Source of the DNA: Nannocystis pusilla
GTDB lineage: Bacteria; Myxococcota_A; Polyangia; Nannocystales; Nannocystaceae
Direction of reading: 5' to 3'
Assembly: GCF_026626665.1 (NCBI RefSeq)
Contig: NZ_JAPNKE010000002.1
Coordinates: 3,039,204 to 3,103,203, forward strand
Length of the DNA: 64,000 nucleotides
Positions within the stretch are counted from its first letter, which is position 1, and each line of letters begins with the position of its first letter. The translations under genes and the position numbers were made by a program. This document shows positions 49,636-60,988 of the stretch, in pieces. The notes beneath the pieces were generated by a model. It worked only from the letters and a program-made list of their open reading frames with translations. It was not told where the DNA came from and ran no database searches.

Positions 49636-50706
49636 ATGGAACTGGGCCTTGCCTGTTCGGTGTGTGGCCACCTCAACCAGCTGCGCGCCGTGAGCTGCGA
49701 CCGGTGCGCCGCCGTCCTCGCGCCGCAACCGATCGCGCCCTCCGCGGTGCTGCCGAACCTCGGCGCGCACCCGGCCACAGGCGCTGGTTCGCCGGCTCGT
49801 CCGGGCACGCAGATCTCACCGGCGTCGTCCCCCGCCACCGTCCCGCTGCACGCGTTGCAGGCGCAGGCGCAGGCGCAGGCACAGTCCCCCTCGCCGCAGA
49901 GCGGCGCGGTCAAGCCGCCCTCGACCGTGATCTCGTCCGTGCAGCCTAGCGCCGCCGTGCCCGCACAGCCGCGCTTCAACGCCGTGACCGGCGCCCCGCT
50001 CGAGGCGCTCCAGAGCAAGCCCGCCGCCAAGACCATGTTCTTCGGCGCGCTGCAGCAGCAGCACGTCGTCCCGCGGCTGGTCGTCATCAAGGGCGAGGGC
50101 GGCGACGGCGTCACCTACCACCTCAGCGCCACCAACCACGTCGTCGGTCGCAGCACCGGCGAGATCCGCTTCAACGAGGACTTCTTTCTCAGCCCCGAGC
50201 ATGCCCTCTTCAGCGTGCAGGGCAACCGCCTGTTCGCCAAGGATCTCGGCAGCGTCAACGGCGTGTTCGTGCGGATCAAGTCGCCGGTGCCGCTCGATCA
50301 CGGCGACTGCTTCCTCGTCGGCGAGCAGCTGCTCCGCCTCGACAGCGCGCCTTTCAACGAGCCCGGCCCCGACGCCAACCACACCTACAGCTACACGAGC
50401 CCGCGGCCCGACGCGCGCTTCCGCGTGGTCCAGCTGCTGGCGGGCGGCGGCGAGGGTCGCATCGTCTCGGCCCAGGGCACGACCCTGACGCTGGGGCGCG
50501 AGGCCAACCACATGAACTTCCCGCAGGACCGCTTCATCTCGGGCCGCCACGCGCGCCTCGATTCGGCGTCCGACTCGCACCACATCATCTTGACCGACAC
50601 CGGCTCGCGCAACGGCACCTTCGTGCGGATCAAGGGCGCCGTCGAGCTGTTCCACGGCGACTACATCTTCATCGGCCAGCAGCTGCTGCGCGTCGAGATC
50701 TCGTAA
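49636..50706 (+). CDS. Zinc-ribbon protein with two FHA domains
   Basis: 356 residues, intact. An N-terminal zinc ribbon (LACSVCGHLNQLRAVSCDRC), a low-complexity linker (ALQAQAQAQAQSPSPQSGAV) and two FHA domains: HVVGRSTGEIRFNEDFFLSP with DLGSVNGVFVRI, and LTLGREANHMNFPQDRFISG with TDTGSRNGTFVRIKG. Both FHA copies keep the GR, S(G/P).H and NG motifs needed for phosphothreonine binding. The likely role is as an adaptor in Ser/Thr kinase signalling. The following gene encodes a paralogue, so the pair arose by duplication. Confidence 0.85.
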   Translation: MELGLACSVCGHLNQLRAVSCDRCAAVLAPQPIAPSAVLPNLGAHPATGAGSPARPGTQISPASSPATVPLHALQAQAQAQAQSPSPQSGAVKPPSTVISSVQPSAAVPAQPRFNAVTGAPLEALQSKPAAKTMFFGALQQQHVVPRLVVIKGEGGDGVTYHLSATNHVVGRSTGEIRFNEDFFLSPEHALFSVQGNRLFAKDLGSVNGVFVRIKSPVPLDHGDCFLVGEQLLRLDSAPFNEPGPDANHTYSYTSPRPDARFRVVQLLAGGGEGRIVSAQGTTLTLGREANHMNFPQDRFISGRHARLDSASDSHHIILTDTGSRNGTFVRIKGAVELFHGDYIFIGQQLLRVEIS

Positions 50707-50755
50707 GCGACATTCGCTTCACGGCCCGTCGCGGCCTGAAGAAGGGGCCCCTGTT

Positions 50756-51813
50756 GTGATCATCTGTCCGAACTGCGGCAAGGAGAATCAGGACCACTAC
50801 AAGTTCTGCCTCGGGTGTGGCGCGCGCCTGCCCGGAGGCGCTCCTGCGTCGGTGCCGCCGCGCGCGGGTCAAACGCCCGCGGGCACGCAGATCACCCCGC
50901 CGGTCGCGCCGCAGACCTCCTCGGGCGGCACCGTCATCGATCCGCCGAAGCCGCCGCCGGCCAGCAAGGCGCCGGTGGCCGTGCCCCCGCCCGCGGCCCC
51001 GTCCGCGGTCCCGACCCCGCCGGCCGCCGATGCGTCGCAGAACGGCTGCAACGCGTGCGGCATGTCCAACCCGCCGGGGTTCTTGTTCTGCGGTCGTTGC
51101 GGCAACCGCCTGGGCGCCGCCCCTGTGACTCCGCCGCCCGCGGCCGTCACGCCGCCCGTCACCGCCCGCCCCTCGTCGCGGCCCAAGCTGCGCGCCGCGC
51201 TTCACCTGCTGCGCGAGGACGGCAGCGACGGCGGCACCATCGATCTCGAGGACGGCCCGATCCCCTTCGGTCGCGACTCCGGCTCGCCCTTCGATCAGGA
51301 CTTCTACCTCAACCCCAAGCACTGCGCCTTCACGGTCGAGTCCGAGGGGGTTCGCGTCGACGATCTCAGCCCGGTCAACGGCGTCTACCGCAAGATCGAG
51401 GGTCGCATCGAGCTGCAGCACGGCGACACCTTCCGCGTTGGCCAGGAGCTCCTCTACTACGAGGATCTGCCCGAGGCCGAGGCGCTGGCCGACGGCACCG
51501 AGCGCATGGGCAGCCCGAACCCCGGCTACTGGGGCCGGATCAGCGTGATCGTCGACGGCGGTCGCGCCTGCGAGGCCGTGCCGATCGTCGGCAACGAGTT
51601 CATCGTCGGGCGCGAGCGCGGCGACCTCACCTTCCCCACCGACGGCTATGTCTCGAGCACGCACTGCCGGATCGGCGGCGACGACGACGGCGTGTTCCTC
51701 GAGGATCGCGGCTCGTCAAACGGCACCTACCTGCGCGTGCGCAGCGGCCAGTGCGTCCCCTTCGGCAGCCTGCTGCTGATCGGCCAGCAGCTGTTCCACG
51801 TGCGCGAGCTGAG
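50756..51813 (+). CDS. Double zinc-ribbon protein with two FHA domains
   Basis: About 352 residues from GTG 50756 (VIICPNCGKENQDHYKFCLG), preceded by AAGAAGGGG. Two zinc ribbons (CPNC...CLGC and CNACGMSNPPGFLFCGRCGN) are separated by a proline-rich linker, then two FHA domains (PFGRDSGSPFDQDFYLNPKH with DLSPVNGVYRKI, and FIVGRERGDLTFPTDGYVSS with DRGSSNGTYLRV). After LLLIGQQLFHVREL the open frame runs into the opposing gene; a TGA at 51811-51813, one base out of frame, is probably the true stop. Paralogue of the preceding gene. Confidence 0.8.
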
Positions 51814-51817
51814 CCGC

Positions 51818-52203
51818 TCACTCGGCGGTCGGAACAGGCACTGCGCCCGGCTTGAAGAAGACCGGGCGCAGCGGCTTGCCCTCGACCTCGCGGTACGTGA
51901 AGGCCTGCGGCAGCGCGCGGGAGGTGCCGTCGCCGAAGTCGATGCGCACGTCGACCGTGCCGAAGCCCTCCGCCTCGGGCGTCTTCAGCGAGATGTGGCG
52001 GTCGTCCTCGATGACCACCGCACGGGCCGAACGCATCCCGACGTAGACCACGGCGGGTCCGTGGCCGAGGAAATCGGAGCCGATCACCCGGATCGCCTGA
52101 CCGCCGTCGCTCCCGCCGTCCGCGGGCTCGAGGCGCGCTCGGACGGGCGGCCGCACGCCAGGGCGGCGGACGCGAGGACGAGAAAGCGAAAGCCGGCGCG
52201 CAT
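51818..52203 (-). CDS. IPT/TIG-domain lipoprotein next to the intron
   Basis: About 128 residues. ATG 52203 gives a clear lipoprotein signal (FRFLVLASAALACGRPS). After a one-base shift near 52140 the mature part reads GQAIRVIGSDFLGHGPAVVY, VVIEDDRHISLKTP and GTVDVRIDFGDGTSRALPQA, then FTYRE, an IPT/TIG immunoglobulin-like fold typical of surface lipoproteins. It is convergent with the FHA gene. The ATG is directly preceded by the 3' end of the group II intron, so the promoter and leader of this gene have been separated from it by 2 kb. Confidence 0.7.
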
Positions 52204-54189
52204 TGGTAGATCCTATGACTTTCTGGGCGGTGCACCGCCCCGAGGTTGCCCAGGACCCCCTGTCAAACCGTGCGTGCGGTTTTCCCGCACACGGCTTACC
52301 GACGGTCTTGGAGGAGTGGCATGCGCCGGGTAGCGCACGGTCGTGCGGAGCCTGTGGAGGCCCATCTCGTAGAGGCGTTCTGCGGGCCACTTGTTCGGCC
52401 AGAAACGCGACCGCTGTCCACCGCGTCGCCACAGCCAGCGCACGACTCTCTCGCGCACGTAGTGGTCGACCTGGGTGAATTTCTTGTCGGCGTTACCGGT
52501 CTTGAAGTAGTTGCCCCACCCGCGCAGCACCGGGTTGAGGGACGCCATGATCTCCTTCACGTCCTTGGCCCGGTTGCGCTGCACGGAGGTCAGCGCGTGG
52601 ACTTTCTCGCGGACACGCTTCATGGCGCGCGGCGAGGGCCACCGCTGCATGAAGTGGTACTTCGGTAGGCGCTGGATGCTGCGCCGCTTGCGGAAGGTGC
52701 AGCCGAGGAAGTCGAAGCTCCCACGGCCGTACCGCATGTCCACCAGGCGCGTCTTGTCCGGGTGCAGCTCGAGCCGCAGTCGCGCGAGGATCTCTCGCGC
52801 CTTCTGCAGCGCCGCCTTCGCCGTGGACTCCCTGCGACACATGAGCACGAAGTCGTCGGCGTAGCGCACGAGCAGCCCGAGGTGCGAGCCCTCGGCCTCC
52901 CACGCGCGGTCGAAGGCGTGCAGATAGATGTTGGCCAGCAGCGGCGAGATCACGCCGCCCTGGGGCGTCCCCGCGATCGTCTCGCGGGTCTTCCAGTCCT
53001 CCATCACACCTGCTTCGAGCCACTGACGGATCAGCTTCAGCACCCGCCGATCCGACACACGCTCCTTCACCAACTCGATCAAGATATTCTGGTCGATGTT
53101 GTCGAAGAAGCCCCGGATGTCCGCGTCGACGATGAAGACGTGGCTCTGGTTGCCGGCCTCGCGGACGACCTCCATGGCCTGCTGCGCGCTCCTCTCCGGA
53201 CGGAAGCCGTGGCTGCACGCCAGGAAGTCCGCCTCGAAGATCGGTTCCAGCACGATCTTCGTCGCCGCCTGCACCACTCGATCCCGTACCGTCGGGATCC
53301 CGAGCGGTCGCTGCCCCCCGTCCGCCTTCGGGATGTACTGCCGCCGCACCGGCTGCGGTCGGTAGCGTCCCTCACGCAGGTCGGCCGCGAGCTCGCCGAG
53401 CCACTTCGTGACCCCCGTCTGCTCGATCGCCTCGATGGTCACCCCATCGACGCCGGCCGCCCCGCGGTTCCTCCGCACACACTTCCACGCTTCCCACAGG
53501 ACGTCATCCCTGTGGATCCGGTCGTACAGCGCGTGGAAGCGCCGTGTCTTGCTCGACTTGGCACACTCCCCAAGCTTGCGCTGAAGTTCTCGTACTTTCT
53601 CTTTGGGGTCGTTGGGCCCGCAGGCCATGCCCTCGCACTTACCCTCAGCGTCAAGCGCGACCGAAGCAGGGGTCCTTCCCTCCACGGCGTTGTCCGCCGC
53701 TTCGCAGGTACTACGACCCCCTCGGACTCCCTCCTGGCACGACAGGATTTCACGCTCTGCGCTTATACCGGCCGCTTTACCCGACGTAGGTCGCCAGGGA
53801 GGGTCTCTCCTGTTCCGCACCGTTCCTTCACTACGTGCCGCCGCCACTACCCCGGGGAGGTCCAGCGCACATTCCGGAACCGACACGCTGTCCGTCGCCT
53901 TCGCCCTGACATGACGGGCTCGGCCCTCCCGAACACCTTTCGGCTGATGATCTGACGAGGCTTGCTCGGCGTTCACTACGCGTTGCGGCCCGCAGCTCCG
54001 CTCCCTGTCGCAAGGGACAGGCTTTCGACACCCCGCTCGGGCCTCGAGGATCTCTCCTCGGACCTGGGGTCTGCTTCCGGGCGCTCCGGCGCTTACCCGG
54101 GCGGGACTCTCACCCGCTGAAACGGTGCAGCATGACGCGGCCGCGCCGCCCCCTTCGGGGCCGAGCTCGTCCGCGTCTTCAGGACGCAC
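52204..54189 (-). mobile_element. Group II intron with maturase/reverse transcriptase
   Basis: On the minus strand the element starts GTGCGTCC at 54189, the expected GUGYG 5' end. The first about 560 bases are the structured domain I region. The ORF lies in domain IV. A canonical 32-base domain V (AGCCGTGTGCGG, GAAA, CCGCACG... at 52296-52265) and a domain VI-like hairpin (GGGCGGTGCACCGCCC) follow. The 3' edge is near CTACCAAT at 52204-52210; the exact last base is uncertain by a few positions. It sits 54 bases past the stop of the sigma factor gene and abuts the start codon of the lipoprotein gene. Confidence 0.9.
52213..53628 (-). CDS. ltrA: Group II intron-encoded reverse transcriptase/maturase
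   Basis: 471 residues in one intact frame from ATG 53628. Reverse transcriptase blocks: [85 protein letters not shown] and [12 protein letters not shown] with the catalytic YADD. Then the maturase (GIIM) domain: [31 protein letters not shown]. There is no HNH endonuclease domain at the C-terminus. The last about 25 codons read through domain V ([14 protein letters not shown]), as in many introns of this type. The protein assists splicing and target-primed retrohoming. Confidence 0.95.
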   Translation of the reverse strand: MACGPNDPKEKVRELQRKLGECAKSSKTRRFHALYDRIHRDDVLWEAWKCVRRNRGAAGVDGVTIEAIEQTGVTKWLGELAADLREGRYRPQPVRRQYIPKADGGQRPLGIPTVRDRVVQAATKIVLEPIFEADFLACSHGFRPERSAQQAMEVVREAGNQSHVFIVDADIRGFFDNIDQNILIELVKERVSDRRVLKLIRQWLEAGVMEDWKTRETIAGTPQGGVISPLLANIYLHAFDRAWEAEGSHLGLLVRYADDFVLMCRRESTAKAALQKAREILARLRLELHPDKTRLVDMRYGRGSFDFLGCTFRKRRSIQRLPKYHFMQRWPSPRAMKRVREKVHALTSVQRNRAKDVKEIMASLNPVLRGWGNYFKTGNADKKFTQVDHYVRERVVRWLWRRGGQRSRFWPNKWPAERLYEMGLHRLRTTVRYPAHATPPRPSVSRVRENRTHGLTGGPGQPRGGAPPRKS

Positions 54190-54243
54190 CATGGCGGGAA
54201 CATACCACCAGGCGCACCGGCGCGAGCCGCGAGGATCTCGGGG

Positions 54244-55612
<1,369 letters not shown>

Positions 55613-56140
55613 GATGGACCTCGTTGGGTTGGGGTGCTAGTTTCGGGCCAAGCTAAGGGGCGAGTATTCGTGTCGCGGAATCCGCGGAATAGTCGTCTAG
55701 GGTGGGATAGGACCGGCTTCGCGTGCTTCGGGCCTGCATTGGTAGTGTCGCCAGGCTCGACCGGGATCACGAAGGACCCCTTGTTAGGCACCGTTTGGGC
55801 GCCTTCTGCTTCGAGGTCCTACGCAAGTCCGAGGTGGAAGTTTCATCACCCTCTGCGTCGGTAGAACTGCGCAGATGTAGGTGTACCTCGGCCGTTTTGT
55901 CTCACATGGAGCCGCGCACAAGAGGCTTGACGACGCGATAGCGGCTCGTTCCGCGGACCTGACCCAAACTGGGTACGGACCGCGGTCCCGTCCAGGGCAT
56001 CGCGGCCGCAGCGCTTGTGATCTTCCTCCGTCGGCTTGACACGCGCTCACGAGGGGCGGAACCCGCGAGACACCGCTGTCATTCCCTCTGACATCGTTGT
56101 CACGCGGGCACGACGCCTCTGCGCGACGATCGGACGCAGA
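55613..56140. other. Long lower-G+C spacer upstream of the sigma factor gene
   Basis: About 530 bases without a supported gene; base composition is clearly less G+C-rich than its surroundings. It contains the palindrome GGACCGCGGTCC at about 55977-55988, a small hairpin (ACCCAAACTGGGT, near 55962) and TTGACG/TTGACA hexamers near 55927 and 56036. It may hold the sigma gene promoter region and possibly a small RNA gene, but I cannot assign one. Confidence 0.5.
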
Positions 56141-57836
56141 TCAGACGTCGTCGCGACGCTGCGCGAAGATCCAGATCTCGGGCGACGCGCCGCCATAGAA
56201 GCGACCGCGAGTGTCGCGACTACCGGACAGCTCGATCACCCGCGCGCCCATCGTGGCGAGCATCTTCGCCAGCGTGTGCGGAGTAGGCGCGGATCGAGAT
56301 GTGATGCTCGAATTGCCGACCGTCCTCGAACACCACCGTTCGGTGGATGCGGACGCGTCCGGTCGCGAAGTGCATGTCCGCCACGTCGAGCACGAGGCAG
56401 CCTCGGCCCTGCCACCACGACCGACACGGCAAGACCCCCATCAGGTAGTCGCGGTTGAACACCTGCAGCGCGAGCTTGCCGCCAGGCTTGAGCACTTCGA
56501 CCATGTCCTGCAGGCACTGTCGGTTCTGCTCGTCGCTCTCGAAGTAGCCGAAGCTGCTGCCCAGGCAGGTGACCGCGTCGTACGTCCGATCACGCGGCAG
56601 GCTCCGCATGTCGCCGTGCAGGATGTCGAAGTTGAACTTGCTGGCCTCGTTGCGCCGGGCGGCTCGCAGCAGCTGCGGCATCGCGTTGTCGAGGCCCGTG
56701 ACGTCGAGGCCCAGGGCGGCGAAAGCCTCCGCGTGGCGCCCGTCGCCGCAGGCCACGTCGAGCAGCTTCTGTCCGCTCGCGAGGTCGAGCGACTTCTGGA
56801 CGAAGGCGGCGTCGATCTCGGCGCTGGCGTCGGCGTCGACCGGGAGGATCGCGGCGTAGTGGTCCCCGAAGACCTCCTCGTGCCAGTTGCGGCGCTTGCG
56901 GCCGTCGCTGCGCGGCGCGGGCGGGGTCGAGGTCGACGGCTTCGGCGGCGGGGCCTTCTCCGGCGGCGGTGGCCGCGGCGGCGCAACAGGCTTCTCGGCG
57001 GCGGCCGGCGGAGGACGCGGCGGTCCTGCCTTCTCCGGAGTCGGCGGCGGACGCGGCGGTCCCGACTTTTCGGGCGCCGCAGGGGCAGCCGCGGGCGGAC
57101 GCGGCGGGCCCAGCTTCTCGGCGGCCGGCACCGGGCCGGTCGGTTGGCGGGGCGGCGGCACGTGGAGCGGTTTCTCGACCACGGGCGCCGGACGGGCCAC
57201 GACGACCTCTTCCTGGACCTCGAGCGCGTCGTCCTCGATCTCGTCGTCGGCCTCGGCCTCCGCGGCCTCGTCCTGGATCTCTTCCTCTTCCTCGACCTCC
57301 GCTTCGGCCTCGGGCTCGGGATCGTCGACCGGCAGCAGGGACGCCGACGCGGCCACCGCCGACATCACGTCCTCCACGTCGTCGTCGCGCGGGCTGGGCT
57401 CCAGCCCGGGTGCGAGGCGCTCGAGCGCCATGACGTCGTCGTCATCGTCGACGAGCGCGCCGTTCAAGCGCGTGAGCGACGGGATGACCATGCCCGCCCC
57501 TGTCTCCGGCGGGGTCGGAGCCGGCGCAGCCGGGCCGATCGGCCGCAGCTCGATGGTGAGCCCGCTGCCGTTCGCCGGCTCCGAGAGCGGCGCTGCGGCG
57601 GGTTTGGGACCGGTGGGCTGCTTCGCCGGGGCTCCCGGAGCCGACCCGTTGACGGGCCTCCCGGACCGCGTGGCGGTGATCGTGGGGATGATGATCCCGG
57701 CCGGCGGCGCCGGGGGCACGAGCATGCTGCGCAGGCGATCGTCGATCACGTCGAGCGAGTCGACGCCGCGCGCATTGCCGCGCGGGATGATCGTGAAGTC
57801 GAGCAGCCACTCCTCGGGAGATACCTGCCAGGTCAT
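56141..57836 (-). CDS. SAM-dependent methyltransferase with long disordered N-terminus
   Basis: About 564 residues from ATG 57836 (MTWQVSPEEWLLDFTIIPRG). Residues 40-310 are low complexity: proline/alanine-rich, then very acidic (DPEPEAEAEVEEEEEIQDEA), then PPRPPP repeats. From about residue 320 a class I methyltransferase follows: HEEVFGDHYAAILPVDADA, KLLDVACGDGRHAEAFAALG, VTGLDNAMPQLL, FDILHGDMRSLP and VEVLKPGGKLALQVFNRDY. The frame slips near 56275; the corrected end reads MLATMGARVIELSG and GRFYGGASPEIWIFAQRRDD. The substrate is unknown. The start overlaps the psd stop, so the two are cotranscribed. Confidence 0.82.
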
Positions 57837-58513
57837 GCGACGTCGCCTCGCTGCAAGAGGGGCTGGCCCATGCGCACTGCAGTGGGCTCGTCGGTCGGCG
57901 CGAGCGGACGGACGCCGGCCTGGGTCAACACCACCACGGTGCTGCCGAGGTGGAACACGCCGAGCTCGTCGCCCTTGCGCAGGCGCACCGGCGGGTCGCA
58001 CTCGACGCGCTGGATCTCGCGCGGATGCGGCGCGATGTGGCGATAGGCGCAGCTCATGTGGCCGACGCCGAAGGCCGCGATCATGACCACCGCGATCGTG
58101 CCGAACGGGGAGTCGAGGACGTGGATCAGGCGCTCGTTGAGGGCGAACAGGCGCGGCGCCCGCTCGAGCGCGGCGGCAGTGACCGGGAGCAGCCGCCCCG
58201 GCACCGCGACCACGCGCTGCGCGGTGCCGTCGCACGGGGTGTGCACGCGGTGGTAGTCGCGAGGATGCAGATAGATGGTGGTGGCCAGGCCGCCGAGGAA
58301 CGACTCGGCGAGCGCGTCGTCGGCGAGCAGCTCGCCGAGCGTGTACTTGTGCCCCTTGGCGACCACCGCGGTGTCGCGCTCGATCGGCGCCATGCCGCGG
58401 AGGAGGCCGTCGCACGGGGCGCTGAGCACGTCGCGGCGCGCATCGACCGGCCGCGCGCCCGGTCGCAGGCGGCGGGTGAAGAAGGCGTTGAAGCTGTCGT
58501 AGCCGTCCTGCAT
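57833..58513 (-). CDS. psd: Phosphatidylserine decarboxylase proenzyme
   Basis: Makes phosphatidylethanolamine. Seen: MQDGYDSFNAFFTRRLRPGA, SAPCDGLL, KGHKYTLGELL, TTIYLHPRDYHRVHTPCDG, SCAYRHIAPHPRE and GVFHLGSTVVVL. LGST is the site where autocleavage creates the pyruvoyl group. The coordinates given start at an internal ATG; the family-like sequence continues in the same frame upstream (ARLPRPLSRAFVSAYVRYFG to about 58660), so the real start lies near 58660-58713 (GTG 58703 or ATG 58713) behind another one-base shift. It overlaps the methyltransferase start by four bases. Confidence 0.9.
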   Translation of the reverse strand: MQDGYDSFNAFFTRRLRPGARPVDARRDVLSAPCDGLLRGMAPIERDTAVVAKGHKYTLGELLADDALAESFLGGLATTIYLHPRDYHRVHTPCDGTAQRVVAVPGRLLPVTAAALERAPRLFALNERLIHVLDSPFGTIAVVMIAAFGVGHMSCAYRHIAPHPREIQRVECDPPVRLRKGDELGVFHLGSTVVVLTQAGVRPLAPTDEPTAVRMGQPLLQRGDVA

Positions 58514-58713
58514 CGAGCGCGGGTCGACGTCCTCGAGGTCGACGCCGAAGTAGCGGACATAGGCAGAGACGAAGGCGCGACTCAGCGGCCGCGGCAGACG
58601 AGCGCGGGCGGCCGCGCCTAGGGCCTTGCTCGCAGCGCTCGCGCCCCAGTCGGGTGAAACGTCGAGGACTGCGGCCGCCAGGCGAGCGCGCCAGGGATTT
58701 CACGATCCGACAT

Positions 58714-59216
58714 CAGCGACCGGCAGCGTATCCGAGGCCGGGTTTTGGCCGCAAGCGGCGGCGAGGTCCGCGATCCTCGCGCGTGGACGCGCGCCGACGC
58801 GGCCGCTCGGGAAGCCCAGGGAAGACACCCTCCCCACCGCACAATAGCGGAACACCTACATTCTCCGGCCGACGCGCACCAACCGCGCGCCGGCAGCGCT
58901 CGGCTTGCCTGGCTGAAAGACCAGGATCTGCCGGAGCCGCCGCTCTCGGCGCGGGACCCGTCGGAGGGACACGCGCACCTGGCCCAAAGGGCAGGTCAGG
59001 CTCGTCGGCCCGTGCGCGCCGCCGGCATGGATCTGTCTCAAGGAACAGGATCGGCCCTGCGCGCCATCTTCGACGCAGCCGCGGGACGTCTACACCGCCA
59101 TCCTCCGGACGGCGCCGAACGCCCTGCGCCTGGTCGACCGCGCTCAGCCCTGCTCGCCGCCCGGGGAGCGCTCTCGCCGACCGCGCTCGTCCCCGCCCCA
59201 CCGCCCCCAGCAGCGC
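58714..59216. other. Gene-free spacer with palindrome arms
   Basis: About 500 bases between psd and the end of pyrD. Open frames exist but have no recognisable product or start. Arms of the dispersed element are at 58977-59005 (ACCTGGCCCAAAGGGCAGGT) and 59030-59050 (ATCTGTCTCAAGGAACAGGA). Confidence 0.55.
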
Positions 59217-60187
59217 CTAGCTGCTCATCCACGGGGACTCGACGAGGTACTCCGGCTCGGCTGCGTGCGCCTGGAGACTGCCGATCGCCGCGCGAGCCGA
59301 CAGGAAGCCGAGCGTGCCCAGCAGCGTCCGCAGCTCCTCGGTGATCCGCACGCCCGCGCCGGGCTCGGCGAAGTTGGCGGTGCCGACCTGCACGCAGTGC
59401 GCGCCGGCCATGAGGAACTCGAGGGCGTCCTCGCCGCTGAGGATCCCGCCCATGCCGCAGATCGGGAGATCCGGCAGCGCGCGCGCGACTTGATGCACCA
59501 TCCGCAGGGCGATCGGCTTGATCGCCGGACCGGAGAGACCGCCGTAGGTGGTGGCGATCTTGGGCCGGCGCGTGCGCACGTCGATCGCCATGCCGGTGAT
59601 CGTGTTGATCAGCGACACGCCGGCGGCGCCGGCCTTCTGCACCGCGTCGGCCATGGCGACGATGTCGCTGACGTTCGGGCTCAGCTTGACGATGATCGGG
59701 ACGCGCGAGACCTCGACGCAGGCGCGGGTCAGTCGGTGCGCGACCTCGGGGACGGTGCCGAACTCGATGCCGCCCTTCTTGATGTTCGGGCACGAGATGT
59801 TCATCTCGAGCGCGTTGATCCCCTGCCCTGCGCCGAGCGGCGCGCGCAGTCGACGTAGGTCTCGAAGTCGACGCCGAAGAAGTTGACCCACACCGAAACG
59901 CCGAGGTCGCGCAAAAACGGCAGCTTGTCGCGCAGGAACGCCTCGACACCGACGTTCTCGAGGCCGATCGAGTTGAGCATCCCGCCGGTGGTCTCGCAGA
60001 TCCGCGGCAGCGGGTTGCCGAAGCGCGGCAGCGGCGAGATGCCCTTGGTCGAGATCCCGCCGAGCGCGCGCAGGTCGGTGAAGGCGGCGAACTGCTGACC
60101 GTAGGCGAAGCAGCCGGAGGCCGCGAGGATCGGGGTGCGCAGCGCGACAGGGCCGCAGGAAGTGGTGAGGTCGATGCCTTCGGTCAT
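59217..60187 (-). CDS. pyrD: Dihydroorotate dehydrogenase, catalytic subunit (class 1B)
   Basis: About 323 residues from ATG 60187. Seen: LRTPILAASGCFAYG, ISTKGISPLPRFGNPLPRIC, MLNSIGLENVGVEAFL, then after a one-base shift near 59835 NALEMNISCPNIKKGG (the cysteine is the catalytic base of class 1), VPIIVKLSPNVSDIVAMADA, SLINTITGMAIDVRTRRP, GGLSGPAIKPIALRMV and ICGMGGILSGEDALEFLMAG. Class 1B enzymes work with PyrK and use NAD+; the pyrK gene is directly upstream and overlaps by four bases. Confidence 0.94.
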
Positions 60188-60988
60188 GGCCAGCGCACCT
60201 CGCGAGCGTCGAACACCGGGCCGTCGGTGCAGCAGTAGCGGTAGGGTTTGGCGCCGTAGACCGGCACCGCGCAGCCGAGGCACACGCCGAAGCCGCAGGC
60301 CATGTTCTCCTCGAGGCAGAGGAAGGCCTGCACGCCGCGCTCGAGCACGAGGCGTCGCACCGCGGCGAGCATCGGCGTCGGGCCGCAGGCGAGCACGCGC
60401 ACCGCCTCGCCCGTGCGCTTGGCGGCGTCGAGGCGCGGCGCCAGGGCGGCGGTCACGTAGCCGCGCACGCCGGCGCTGCCGTCCTCGGTGGCGAGGTTGG
60501 CGGCGACGCCCCACGCGGCCAGGTCGTCGAGCAGCACCAGGTCGTCGCGGTCGCGGCCGCCGTAGTACATCTCGACCTGTCCCGAAGACCTGCCCGATGG
60601 GCCATCCGCGCGAAGAAGTGGAGCGGCGGCAGCCCGACGCCGCCGGCGACCAGCAGGTCGCGCACGCCGGCGTCCGGGCGCGGGAACGCGGCCCCGAGCG
60701 GGCCCGTGGTGACCAGGCGATCGCCGGGCTCGACCCGCTTGAGCCGCCGCGTGCCCTCGCCGTAGGCCTTGGCGAGGATCGAGAAGTGCCTCGGATCAGG
60801 CGCGTCGAGGATCGAGAAGGCCCGCGGGTTGAGCAGCTCCCTGCCCCACTCGCCGCGCAGCATCACGAACTGGCCCGGGACGGCGTCGGCCACCGGGGTC
60901 GGCGCCGCAGCGGCGAGCTCGAGCAAGAAGTAGCCGCCCGGAGGCGACGGTTGGCCTCGACGCGCACCTCGAACTGTGCCGCGGTCAT
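60184..60988 (-). CDS. pyrK: Dihydroorotate dehydrogenase electron transfer subunit
   Basis: About 267 residues from ATG 60988 (MTAAQFEVRVEANRRLR). An FAD-binding barrel (PGQFVMLRGEWGRELLNPRA, FSILAKAYGEGTRRLKRVEP), an NAD-binding part (DLLVAGGVGLPPLHFFARMA, VRVLACGPTPMLAAVRRLVL) and a C-terminal [2Fe-2S] site (CLEENMACGFGVCLGCAVPV then YCCTDGPVFD). Electrons pass from PyrD flavin to NAD+. The frame shifts near 60940 and near 60590; the second is beside a palindromic element at 60575-60596. Stop overlaps pyrD start. Confidence 0.92.

Noticed and set aside
54000..54030. CCCTGTCGCAAGGGACAGG within the group II intron as a dispersed element
   Set aside because: It lies in the domain I region and is more likely part of the intron's own secondary structure.
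55784..56050. 88-codon frame upstream of the sigma factor
   Set aside because: Codon use lacks the third-position G/C bias of the other genes and no motif is seen.
58713..59201. 162-codon frame between psd and pyrD
   Set aside because: Composition is that of an antisense shadow, palindrome arms lie inside it, and no domain or family resemblance is visible.
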